The notes beneath the pieces were generated by a model. That model saw nothing but the letters and a program-made list of their open reading frames with translations. It searched no databases and was not told the origin of the DNA. DNA of 31,335 nt from a virus: IMG/VR virus record IMGVR_UViG_3300034375_005925, positions 1 to 31,335 of that record, one strand, 5' to 3'. Below are positions 1 to 8,038 of the stretch, piece by piece. How positions within the stretch are numbered: the stretch's first letter is position 1; each line of letters starts with the position of its first letter. The translations under genes were made by a program, and so were the position numbers.

Positions 1-2
1 GC

Positions 3-290
3 TGTGACTTTCCTATGGCATCTTTCGAAAAGACTAAGTCTAAAAAAATATTACACGACAGGGGCAATAAGAAGCTATTAGGAATTAAGTATACTCCAGA
101 CTTCATAGACGTACAAGATCCTCCACGATTCATAATAGAGACCAAGGGTAACCCAAATGAGAGCTTTCCTATACGCTGGAAGCTGTTTAAGATGCATTTA
201 GTGAACGAGGGGATACAAACAAACCTATTTATGCCACGAAATCAAAAAGATTGTGACGAAACTATTGCAATTCTAAAAAATATACTGTAA
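3..290 (+). CDS. T7 endonuclease I-like nuclease (5' partial)
   Basis: PD-(D/E)XK nuclease fragment, probably a Holliday-junction or branched-DNA resolvase that acts on phage DNA during replication, recombination or packaging. The frame is open to the left edge (C-D-F-P precedes the ATG at 15), so the true start is probably outside the window. Counting from that Met, the motif KYTPDF supplies the catalytic Asp (D29) and FIIETKG supplies the E-x-K pair (E42, K44), followed by a basic helix (RWKLFKMHL). This D...E-x-K layout is that of T7 endonuclease I, where the pair is E65/K67. It is the only real plus-strand gene here and converges on the late operon, so it probably closes the early or replication module. 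A VSR-like or other small PD-(D/E)XK enzyme is the alternative. Confidence 0.75.
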   Translation, partial: CDFPMASFEKTKSKKILHDRGNKKLLGIKYTPDFIDVQDPPRFIIETKGNPNESFPIRWKLFKMHLVNEGIQTNLFMPRNQKDCDETIAILKNIL

Positions 291-332
291 GTTTGATCTT
301 CTCTTATTAGAGTATTCGCTTAGTTGATTCAA

Positions 333-369
333 GAGGGGGCAAAATAGCTAATTGTCTCCTCTTTTTTTT
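333..369 (+). terminator. Rho-independent terminator of the nuclease gene
   Basis: An 8-bp stem (GAGGGGGC at 333-340 with GTCTCCTC at 354-361, two G-U pairs in RNA) has a 13-nt loop and is followed by eight T residues (362-369). It lies 43 nt after the stop codon of the plus-strand nuclease. There is no T-run on the other strand, so it serves plus-strand transcription. Confidence 0.75.
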
Positions 370-397
370 GTTATATAAAAAAGTTTTTATACTTTAG
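367..397 (+). promoter_or_regulatory. Bacteroidetes-type promoter candidate with palindromic spacer
   Basis: TTTG at 367-370 is followed after 19 nt by TACTTTAG (390-397), one mismatch from the Bacteroidetes -7 consensus TAnnTTTG. Consensus spacing is about 19-21 nt. The spacer contains a perfect inverted repeat (TATAAAAA at 374-381 and TTTTTATA at 384-391, 2-nt centre) that runs into the -7 element and could be an operator. The predicted transcript would start near 403, just before three hairpins. The A/T-rich context makes a chance match possible. Confidence 0.4.
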
Positions 398-402
398 CAG
401 TG

Positions 403-503
403 AACATGATGGATATCGGACCAGATATCAAATTAAGAAAGAGGAGAAGTGGTTTTCATCCTCTTGGAAAAAGACCCAGTGAAGGCAGTAGCTGGGTTTT
501 TTT
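403..503 (+). ncRNA. Candidate small structured RNA
   Basis: About 100 nt between convergent genes, with no credible reading frame of its own. It folds as three successive hairpins. GATATC repeats at 412-417 and 424-429 close a GGACCA loop. AAGAGGA (439-445) pairs with TCCTCTT (459-465), with an inner GAA/TTC extension. CCCAG (475-479) pairs with CTGGG (492-496) and is followed by a T-run. A Bacteroidetes-type promoter candidate lies just upstream, and its predicted start would give an RNA of roughly this length. I do not recognise the family. The alternative is that these hairpins are only 3'-end structures of the flanking operons. Confidence 0.4.
467..503. terminator. Bidirectional terminator at the end of the late operon
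   Basis: CCCAG (475-479) and CTGGG (492-496) form a stem around a 12-nt loop. On the plus strand it is followed by seven T residues (497-503). On the minus strand it is followed by TCTTTTT (473-467), so it can stop transcription both ways. It sits immediately after the stop codon of the last minus-strand gene and would end the late operon. It would also end the proposed plus-strand small RNA. Confidence 0.65.
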
Positions 504-3500
504 ATTTACGCATTTGAGATGGAATGTACGTGTATTCATCTTGACTAAAAATAAATGCTATATCCCTACGGCTAAATCCATTCTTTTTAAGAATATTAAC
601 TATTTCACCTGAGTCAACACCCAGCCTTATTGCTGACTTCGTTAATTCTTGAGCTTCTTTAATCATTTGAGAGTAATCTCTATTCACTTCTTCATAAGCT
701 TTCTCCAACTCCACCTCAGTTGATTTTTCATTGTATCTAACTCTATTATATCTACCGTTGAGGGAAGTTTTTCTGTCTTTTAAATCTAAAGTTCTAAATA
801 AATATGATTTTTCAACATCTACATTAACTGGTCTGTATCCAGTAAAAGCTCCGATTCCTTCATTAAAAACATTATTATCATTACCACTCGCCGCTTTTTG
901 TAATCTTATTGCAGTTGTTATTGTCCCAGGCTGTATAAGTTTAAAAAACTGTCCCATAATCTTTTCACCCTTTTCTCCTGTCGTTAATTTTTTATCATTA
1001 TAAACTAGAAAAGCTTCAGAAGCGAAAGCAGCAACTAAGTCTTTTCCTAAAAATGGCTCTCCTAAAGCTGTAAGCTTATCTATAAGAAGCGGAGTCGAAT
1101 CATTATCATTTCTACCTGCTATTATTAACTCAGACAAGAATGAGTGCGGATCATTCGCTGTTAGGTCTATAAAAGTGTATTTTCCAGGTTCTTTGTTTGT
1201 AATAGCAATTAAAGAGTCTTGAGACCACGGGGCAACAAACCTTCTTAAATCGTTATATTCTTCTGATTCATCATCTTCTCCTCCAAATATTAAAGATTGT
1301 GCTGCAAGACCAAGTTGAGTAGCTAGGGTCACTTTTAGCCCAGTATACAGTCCAGCACTCGCAAGTCTTTTGGCTCCTATTTTAGCAACCTCTTTGTTCT
1401 TAGAATTTACTTCGTTCAATGCTATTTTGTAAGTATTGAAGGCAGTTCTAATTGACTCTGCTCTAAAGGAAACAAATGCACCTAGTAATGGACTCCTACC
1501 AAGTCTTTTGATTATAGGAGGTACTCTATCATACGTTGGATATGTATTTTTTACAATCTCAGACACAACCTCATTCACCTTATCAGATTCAGATTTAGTT
1601 AAATCTGCCTTATCTTTTCCAAATAGAGCTTTAGCGTATCTCTGTTTTTCTATACCATAAGCCATAATCTTAAAGAAATCATCTTCTGACTGATAAGCAT
1701 CATTTAGTTTGTCAACCAAAGCTTTTGTCGTTTTTCCAGCTTTACTTTCTCTGAATAAATCTGATAGTTTTTCCTTTTTAGAAGCTACATTTCTAGCCTG
1801 ATCTATAATGGTTCTCTTATATGCTTCTTCAAAAGATTTATCTCCATACATTGATGTAATGTCTCCAAGTGTTGTGCTTTGTTTTACGATACCAAGAGAA
1901 ATAAGTTCATCCAAATAAGCTCTTTGCTCTTCGTTTGTTTTTCCATAAAATTCTTTTATTACTAAATCCGAAGCATTTTTAACTTCATTCCAGTCTAAAT
2001 GACCATTCATTAAAAGAAAACCATGATTACCTAAAATATTCTTCGCATGAGTAGCAATAGAACCAACGGTTTTACCCCACTTGATAGCACTACTAAATTT
2101 TACAAACGCATCATAATGACTATTCATCGGATTTGGCATCTCGAATGTTTTTGCAATCTCTGGTGTAGTCCAAAGCCCAGCAAGCTCTGGATAAGCCTCA
2201 TTCCCTTCTTTCACTATTTGAACTGTATTTTCTTTAGTAGGGCTTTTAGTAAAAAAAGTATTTGATCCTGATTCTGCTATTTTTCTTTGAAACTGATAAT
2301 TGAATAATAACATTGCTTGTTTAGCAACAGTGTTTTGAAAGTTTTCTAATGGGTTAGTCACCTCACCCATTAAAGCACGAAGCTCTGCTGGAACATCCTT
2401 TCTTCTTCTAAGAATATCCTTGTCTATTCTACCATCCTTACCTTTTACAATATACTTATTGTCTTCAGCCTTGTTTAGTATCTCATTGATTTGGTTTTCT
2501 ACCTCTTGTTCAGAAACAGTTCTACCTTCTTGTATAGCTTGTCTTCTGAAAAATCTTCTAGCATTTTCTTTTACTTCTTCAGAAACTTTATTTGCCCAGT
2601 TTGAGTCACTAAATAACCTATAGCTTCTGTTCACATAAGAACCTATGTTTTTTTCTACTGCCTCTATACCTTCTTTAGTATCAAAATATCCACTTTCAAT
2701 AATCATATTAGAAAGACCGTCTATTTCAGCTCTCATTCTTCCAGCAATAGCTAACATATCATCAGATAAAGTGCTTTTGTTTGGATCAAGCTCACCTCTA
2801 AAAACCTGATCAAATTCTTTCATTACAGAATCTCTTTGATCTTTTGGTATTTTTTTAAGAACAGAATTGATATCTTTTCTCATTCGATCAATTCTATTTT
2901 GATACATTCTTATATTAGAATCTCTTTTTTGTCTCTCTCTGTATATTACATCTGGCTGTAATCCTTGAGCTGTAAAGTGTATAGTAGCTTGTTTTTTAAG
3001 AAAATCTTTAGTCTTCTTAAACGCATCCAATATCCTTCCTGTAATGCCTTCTGTTTTTGGCTCTACAGCAGCTTCTTTTTCTGCCCTTGCTTGCTCTTCT
3101 GCTTGCTCAACTTTCTCCTCTACTTCAACCTCTTCTTGTTTAGCAACTTGCTCTTGAGCAACCTCAATAGGCTCTCTGACTGGTTTTAATTTAGATGGAT
3201 CTTGTTTAGCGATAGCTTCTATTTGAGAATCAGTTCCGTCAAACCCAGTAATCTCTATAAATCTATTTCTAAGTTCAGTAACTATATCAGCTTCCTTTGG
3301 TTTTGTATTGGACTTATACTTAGGGTCCATCATAATGTCGAAAAGCTGTTCTGGAGACACTTCTACTCCAGATACCTCAGAAACCTCTAAAGCAATTTTA
3401 TCTAAAGGAGTGGACTTTTGTCCTTTTCTACCCTTAAGATACCCTAAAATTTTTGGCAAATCGTCCTTGCCTCCGTAGTATCGTTCTATGCTTTTACTGC

Positions 3501-5415
3501 TAACTTTATAATTTCCAACAAAAGCCTCAATAACAGGATCTAAAATACTTTCTTCTTGTTTTTTCTTTTGATATTCTAAAGCTATTTCTTGAGCGTTTTC
3601 ACTTTCACTTGCAATCAATTGAGATTGTTCTGACTCAGATATTTCTTGAGTCATTCCTTCAAAAGCTGACTTTCCAGTTGTATAGTCTCTCTGAGATATT
3701 AGTTCGTTTTGAGCTTTTCGAGAAGCCTCCTTCGATCTTTTCTTCCCAGTCTTTATATCGATAGCTTCTTGAAACTTACCAGACTCATCTACTGTAACCT
3801 GTGTTTGATTTGAGGTTTGATAAGTTAATTTTGGTTCTAACTCAGGTTTAACTAATTCTTCTGCAACAGTCTCTTCAGTAGTTTCTGGTTCCGCAACCTC
3901 TTCAACAGCCTCTTCTTGTTGCACTTTAGAAAGCTGATCGTTAATTTCATCTATTCTTTTCTTTTGAGGAGCAACTAAGTTTTCATCTTTTCCTTCAATA
4001 GTGTCTTCAAGTTTCTTTTTTTCTCTAATTAAAGATATAGCTTGTTGTTCTTTTTCACTTGTTAAATTAAGACCATCAGTTGATTTCGCTAATGCAGAAA
4101 CCTCCTCAAAAGATTTTAACCTACTATCAGCGTCCTCTCTTGTGATTACTCTTTGGTTTACTTTTTCGTCAAGATCAAACTTTAATATTTCTTTTGCTCC
4201 CTTTGATCTAGCAATGTTAGTTTGATCTGAGTCAACCTCATTCATGTTATTTGAAGAAAACGCATCTGAAATGCTTTTGTATTTTGAACCTTGAACTTTT
4301 TTGTTTATAGCTCTTTTTCTAGCGTTCTGACCAACAACATCTATTCCAATTTTTCCTCCAGAAAGCGGACCAGTGGCAAAACCACCAACTAAAAATGTAT
4401 CTGAAAACTCATATAATGTATCATCAAAAGCCTTTTTATCTCCAGATATTGCATAATCAGCAAGCTTGCTAACCAAAAGACTTCCAGTTTCAGAAGCTCC
4501 TTCTTCTACAAAATCAATTCCAAATTCTTTAGCAAACTTACCTATAGACTTTACAACATAATCCTTACCCTTTCCAGCCAATGATGTGAAAAACTTACCA
4601 CCTATTTTTTTTGTTACAAGATCAGCTAATCCCTCCGCTGTACCGCTTGCTATTGAGTTTGCTGATGTTTTTAACCCAAGACCATAACCTCTATCTTGCA
4701 GTTCTTTACTTTTCTGAGCTGCTGATCCAAGACCTATAGATGCTATACCAATTCCTGGAACAAATGCTTGAACCATTGATGGAATCGCTCCTACTGCCTC
4801 ATTAAATAACCTTCCTGTTGCTTGACCTAAATCTCCTGCAGCAATATCCTCAGTTATTGAAGTGTCAAATTTATCGAATGAAGATCTTATTTTTTCAGCT
4901 TCTTTAGTGTATTCTTCTGAAAGTTTCGTTATACCTCCCATTTGAGAGCCCCCTGGTCCCATAGGCATGCTTCCTAAAAAAGCATCTCTTTCCTCTCGGG
5001 TCATTGAGTTTAACTGATCCTTAAAGCCTGAGTCAAAAGCACCTATGACTGTGGCGACCTGTTCTGTTATAAAGGCAGGTATTCTCGAGATAGATGCCAT
5101 AACATCATTAGCTCCAGCAGAAAATCTATCGTCAAATTCGTAATCTCCTTTATCGTACTTTTCTTCAGCTATTGTTTTGCTGATATCCGAAGAATCCATT
5201 ACTTGTTGTGAAACCAAATCGGTCTCTTCTAAAGTAGAATCTTGATTTTCTTTTTTTTTTATATCATCCGCTTCCTCAGTTATTAACTGATCTTTATATA
5301 CTGGATATTTCTGTATGATTTTGTTCACAAGAACATCGTTATCCATATCATTATACTGCGGATACTTCGATTTTATTTTTTTAGCTAACTGATCTCTCGT
5401 TATCTTGTCTTGCAT
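502..5415 (-). CDS. Giant internal (ejection/cargo) virion protein, 1637 aa
   Basis: Last gene of the late operon. Its size, position after the tail genes and make-up match the internal virion proteins that podoviruses eject with their DNA (T7 gp16-like; crAss cargo proteins). The N-terminus is a short basic helical region rich in KYP motifs. Residues about 208-233 form a Gly/Ala-rich hydrophobic stretch, followed by long acidic Glu-rich linkers and then a helical core. A second hydrophobic stretch lies near residues 1351-1380. No lysozyme or transglycosylase motif was seen. The frame is open from a Met at 5484, but that would overlap the upstream gene by 65 nt. MQDK at 5415 starts 4 nt after the upstream stop and is preferred. 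Codons for residues about 50-57 include ten consecutive A residues. The name is by context and composition. Confidence 0.7.
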   Translation of the reverse strand: MQDKITRDQLAKKIKSKYPQYNDMDNDVLVNKIIQKYPVYKDQLITEEADDIKKKENQDSTLEETDLVSQQVMDSSDISKTIAEEKYDKGDYEFDDRFSAGANDVMASISRIPAFITEQVATVIGAFDSGFKDQLNSMTREERDAFLGSMPMGPGGSQMGGITKLSEEYTKEAEKIRSSFDKFDTSITEDIAAGDLGQATGRLFNEAVGAIPSMVQAFVPGIGIASIGLGSAAQKSKELQDRGYGLGLKTSANSIASGTAEGLADLVTKKIGGKFFTSLAGKGKDYVVKSIGKFAKEFGIDFVEEGASETGSLLVSKLADYAISGDKKAFDDTLYEFSDTFLVGGFATGPLSGGKIGIDVVGQNARKRAINKKVQGSKYKSISDAFSSNNMNEVDSDQTNIARSKGAKEILKFDLDEKVNQRVITREDADSRLKSFEEVSALAKSTDGLNLTSEKEQQAISLIREKKKLEDTIEGKDENLVAPQKKRIDEINDQLSKVQQEEAVEEVAEPETTEETVAEELVKPELEPKLTYQTSNQTQVTVDESGKFQEAIDIKTGKKRSKEASRKAQNELISQRDYTTGKSAFEGMTQEISESEQSQLIASESENAQEIALEYQKKKQEESILDPVIEAFVGNYKVSSKSIERYYGGKDDLPKILGYLKGRKGQKSTPLDKIALEVSEVSGVEVSPEQLFDIMMDPKYKSNTKPKEADIVTELRNRFIEITGFDGTDSQIEAIAKQDPSKLKPVREPIEVAQEQVAKQEEVEVEEKVEQAEEQARAEKEAAVEPKTEGITGRILDAFKKTKDFLKKQATIHFTAQGLQPDVIYRERQKRDSNIRMYQNRIDRMRKDINSVLKKIPKDQRDSVMKEFDQVFRGELDPNKSTLSDDMLAIAGRMRAEIDGLSNMIIESGYFDTKEGIEAVEKNIGSYVNRSYRLFSDSNWANKVSEEVKENARRFFRRQAIQEGRTVSEQEVENQINEILNKAEDNKYIVKGKDGRIDKDILRRRKDVPAELRALMGEVTNPLENFQNTVAKQAMLLFNYQFQRKIAESGSNTFFTKSPTKENTVQIVKEGNEAYPELAGLWTTPEIAKTFEMPNPMNSHYDAFVKFSSAIKWGKTVGSIATHAKNILGNHGFLLMNGHLDWNEVKNASDLVIKEFYGKTNEEQRAYLDELISLGIVKQSTTLGDITSMYGDKSFEEAYKRTIIDQARNVASKKEKLSDLFRESKAGKTTKALVDKLNDAYQSEDDFFKIMAYGIEKQRYAKALFGKDKADLTKSESDKVNEVVSEIVKNTYPTYDRVPPIIKRLGRSPLLGAFVSFRAESIRTAFNTYKIALNEVNSKNKEVAKIGAKRLASAGLYTGLKVTLATQLGLAAQSLIFGGEDDESEEYNDLRRFVAPWSQDSLIAITNKEPGKYTFIDLTANDPHSFLSELIIAGRNDNDSTPLLIDKLTALGEPFLGKDLVAAFASEAFLVYNDKKLTTGEKGEKIMGQFFKLIQPGTITTAIRLQKAASGNDNNVFNEGIGAFTGYRPVNVDVEKSYLFRTLDLKDRKTSLNGRYNRVRYNEKSTEVELEKAYEEVNRDYSQMIKEAQELTKSAIRLGVDSGEIVNILKKNGFSRRDIAFIFSQDEYTYIPSQMRK

Positions 5416-5419
5416 AATT

Positions 5420-6847
5420 TTAGTTAATTCCCAAAGGATCTTCTTCATTAGACTCGCCTCCTTCATTAAGTTCTTGGCTTTCAATATCAGTCAAAAGAGG
5501 TATGCCTATTTTTGTTCTTATTTGATTTATACTAAGCCTATCTAGTAGTGGAATTGTTTTTGTAACAGTTTGCTTCTGTATGCCAGTAATAGTATCTCCA
5601 ACCTCAGTAGTGTATCCAACCACAGCAACATGATCTCCATTTGCCTTTTGTCGATACCCGATGACATTAACATCTGCATCAGCAGGAACTCCTTGTTGCG
5701 CTACTTTTGTAAATCCAGATCCTTGAAATTGTTTTAAAGAAACTGGTTTTTTTACAGTATATTCATACATTTCACCCTCACCAACTTCTTTTCCGCTTTG
5801 TTCATTGTAGTAGGAAACGTTGTAATTTCTAGAATCTTTATCTGATTTACTAAGTTGTCTTTCTCTTAATGCAGTGTTTCTAAGCTTTATATTTATATTT
5901 TGTGCAGCTACATCATCCTCAGACTCTCTTAAAAGATAATCAGACTTAACTTTTTCTTTTAAATAATCTGTGGTTTCTTTAAAAACCCTATCATAATCTT
6001 TTATTTTTCCAAAAGAATCGGTAGTAAACTTCACTCCAGCTCTTGAGGCTGCATCATAAAGCTCATCAGGATCATTGTAAAGAGTTTCTTTTGCGTAATT
6101 TTCTATATAATTGTTCTGTTCTGGAGTAAATTTACCACCTCTATCTCTAAATGATTTCAACACCGTCCCTCCTTTAAAGTACTGATTCGCCTCTTTGTCT
6201 ACGCTAAATATGTTTCTTGAAACTTCGTTAAAATCAAATGCATCTCTATACTCTGTGAACTTGCCAAACTTATCAAAAGGAGTCACTTCTACACGAGCAT
6301 TGCCTTCTTCATCCTCTCCTTGAGTAAAAAACGATAAGTTCATGTTCTCATCCATATCTACACCTGCAAACCCGTATAAATTATTTAATGACTCTAAATT
6401 TTTTCTTGAAGTTAAAGAGGCGGCATCTCCTTTTTCTCTAACAGTATCTACATAGCCTGATATTTTAGAAAAATCCTTTGCAACTTTTCTAGATTGACCA
6501 ATCATTTTAGCCATTCTAGTGGCATATTCGCCCTCAGAAATAGACCCTTCATTAAACAATGCGTTATTAGCATCAGCTACTTGCTTTATCTTAGTAGATA
6601 TCTTTCCAGCAACCATATCTACATTGTCAAGACCAACATTATCAAAACCTGAATATATTTCAGGACCATATAATTCTAGCATTTTTAACTGAAGTTGATC
6701 TCTTTCCTTTTTTTTATTTACTTTTTCTTGAGCTTTTTCTTTAGCTACTTGTTCTACTTTTTTAGAAATAACGCTAAAATCTGCTAAAGATACTCCTTGA
6801 GATGCTCTTTGAAGTCCGCTGTAATAAGCACTTGATTGTTTTGCCAT
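5420..6847 (-). CDS. Putative internal virion/cargo protein, 475 aa
   Basis: Soluble, highly charged and helical protein with no signal peptide or membrane segment. The N-terminal about 60 residues contain a Lys/Glu-rich coiled-coil stretch (KEKAQEKVNKKKERDQ). The C-terminal third (from about residue 340) changes to a beta-rich region with GEMYEYTVKKP and VAVVGYTTEVG. It sits between the Ala/Gly-rich small internal protein and the giant ejection-type protein, the usual place of a T7 gp15-like or crAss cargo component. Its start overlaps the upstream stop (TAATG), suggesting translational coupling. An A8 run occurs in the coiled-coil codons. I recognise no enzymatic motif, and the role is inferred from position. 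Confidence 0.6.
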   Translation of the reverse strand: MAKQSSAYYSGLQRASQGVSLADFSVISKKVEQVAKEKAQEKVNKKKERDQLQLKMLELYGPEIYSGFDNVGLDNVDMVAGKISTKIKQVADANNALFNEGSISEGEYATRMAKMIGQSRKVAKDFSKISGYVDTVREKGDAASLTSRKNLESLNNLYGFAGVDMDENMNLSFFTQGEDEEGNARVEVTPFDKFGKFTEYRDAFDFNEVSRNIFSVDKEANQYFKGGTVLKSFRDRGGKFTPEQNNYIENYAKETLYNDPDELYDAASRAGVKFTTDSFGKIKDYDRVFKETTDYLKEKVKSDYLLRESEDDVAAQNINIKLRNTALRERQLSKSDKDSRNYNVSYYNEQSGKEVGEGEMYEYTVKKPVSLKQFQGSGFTKVAQQGVPADADVNVIGYRQKANGDHVAVVGYTTEVGDTITGIQKQTVTKTIPLLDRLSINQIRTKIGIPLLTDIESQELNEGGESNEEDPLGIN

Positions 6848-7617
6848 TATCTTGGTTTTAATCCATACCCATACTGCTCTCCAGTATTAACGTATGTTTG
6901 CATTAAAGAGGGGGTTTCGGTTGATAATTGTGCAGCTCCAATGTCTCTGGTAAAGCTAAATGCTTTTGATACATCTGACACTCCATTAGGACCTTGAAAA
7001 AATCTTGTAGGCTGAGAGCTAATTAATTCTTGAGTTGCCTTACCTCCAGTAGCTAAGTCTACTGTTTTAGGACCAGAGCTCATAAATTCTCCTCCTCCTG
7101 GAAGGTTTGATTCAAGACTACCAAATGCGCTTGCAGCGGTATTGGCTAATCCTTGTAGTCCTTGCTGAGCCTGTTGTCTTCCATAAGCCATTTCCTCGCC
7201 TAAACCAGCTATATCTCTAGACTCCCTAAACTCTGTTATTTCTCTAATTCTAGCTTCATCAGCAGCTCTAGCTCTGTCTATAGCCACTTGCTGCATATCT
7301 AAACCTGCTGCAATTTGTTGCTGCTGTGATTGCTGCAACTGTTCTTGTCTTCCAAGACCCCCCACGACTCCACGAACTCCCCCAGATCTTAAGGCATCCA
7401 CAGAGGTAGCGAAACGCCTCTGAGCCTCTTGAGTTTGAAGTTCTGCTCCAAGAGTTGATACTCTAAGACCTTCTGTCACATTCTTAAGCTCTTGTCTTCT
7501 AAAATTCTGAAGAGCCTTCTTTGCTTTAGATCTTTTTACCTCACCAGCTATAGCTTGCCCCGCTGATGCTGCTGCTGATATACCTAAAGCTATTGCTGTT
7601 CCAGTTGCTATTGCCAT
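6847..7617 (-). CDS. Small internal virion protein, gp14-like, 256 aa
   Basis: Residues about 1-25 are Ala/Gly/Thr-rich and hydrophobic, able to insert in a membrane. They are followed by a long amphipathic, Gln/Arg-rich helical region, with a poly-Gln patch near residues 93-100. The C-terminus is Gly/Ser-rich. This architecture and place are typical of the small internal protein of podoviruses (T7 gp14 type), which leaves the capsid early and helps form the channel across the host envelope. It overlaps the preceding GNAT-like gene by 10 nt and the next gene by 1 nt, so the three appear co-translated. No specific family motif is visible. The assignment rests on composition and synteny. Confidence 0.6.
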   Translation of the reverse strand: MAIATGTAIALGISAAASAGQAIAGEVKRSKAKKALQNFRRQELKNVTEGLRVSTLGAELQTQEAQRRFATSVDALRSGGVRGVVGGLGRQEQLQQSQQQQIAAGLDMQQVAIDRARAADEARIREITEFRESRDIAGLGEEMAYGRQQAQQGLQGLANTAASAFGSLESNLPGGGEFMSSGPKTVDLATGGKATQELISSQPTRFFQGPNGVSDVSKAFSFTRDIGAAQLSTETPSLMQTYVNTGEQYGYGLKPR

Positions 7618-8018
7618 ACTTTTATCATTTCAGTTACGTTTTCATCTGAAACCATATATCCAGATTTCTTGTATTTTCCAACTAAACTCTTGTTTTTTAA
7701 AATAACATGAGCATATTTATATCCTTTTTCTTCAGCGAGCATTAATATTCCATCAATTAATAACTCTATTGCCTCTGATCTATCTTTTTCTTTGTAGTCT
7801 TTATTTGAGACCACAAATTCTGTTAAAGCAACTTTAGAGTTTGTTAGGTAAATAAATCCAGCGCATATGTCTGTATTTCCTTTCGTAACCATCAAACCGC
7901 CTGTTGCATTTTCAGGCAAGAAATCTTTTGGTGGAGCTTCCCATCCCCAAGATTTCCACCAGCGCTTCAGAGTGTCATCATAATCATTCTCTGTAAGTCT
8001 TCTTAGATTAAATTCCAT
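7608..8018 (-). CDS. GNAT-like acetyltransferase fold protein, 136 aa
   Basis: Short protein of the GNAT type often met among structural genes of aquatic phages. The N-terminus (MEFNLRRLTENDYDDTLKRWW) matches the usual first strand and helix. A central strand (ALTEFVVSNKDY) leads into a helix beginning KEKDRSEAIELL, the position of the acetyl-CoA pyrophosphate loop. The C-terminal YKKSGYMV fits the final motif, where GNATs have a (Y/L)xxxGF pattern. The canonical Q/R-x-x-G-x-G/A loop is not intact, so catalysis is uncertain. It may acetylate a phage or host protein, or be a structural derivative. It follows the detached muzzle-domain gene by 20 nt and overlaps the next gene by 10 nt. Confidence 0.65.
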   Translation of the reverse strand: MEFNLRRLTENDYDDTLKRWWKSWGWEAPPKDFLPENATGGLMVTKGNTDICAGFIYLTNSKVALTEFVVSNKDYKEKDRSEAIELLIDGILMLAEEKGYKYAHVILKNKSLVGKYKKSGYMVSDENVTEMIKVWQ

Positions 8019-8038
8019 TACTGCAAATATACGAATAA

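Noticed and set aside
403-503. tRNA or tmRNA
   Set aside because: No T-loop (GGTTCRA), acceptor pairing or CCA-type end; the hairpins do not form a cloverleaf.
400-612. 70-residue plus-strand open frame
   Set aside because: It crosses three hairpins and a terminator and ends inside the opposite-strand gene; composition is not protein-like.
5416-5484. Upstream starts for the giant ejection-type protein
   Set aside because: They would overlap the previous gene by 65 nt; MQDK at 5415 begins 4 nt after the previous stop and fits the family's N-terminus.
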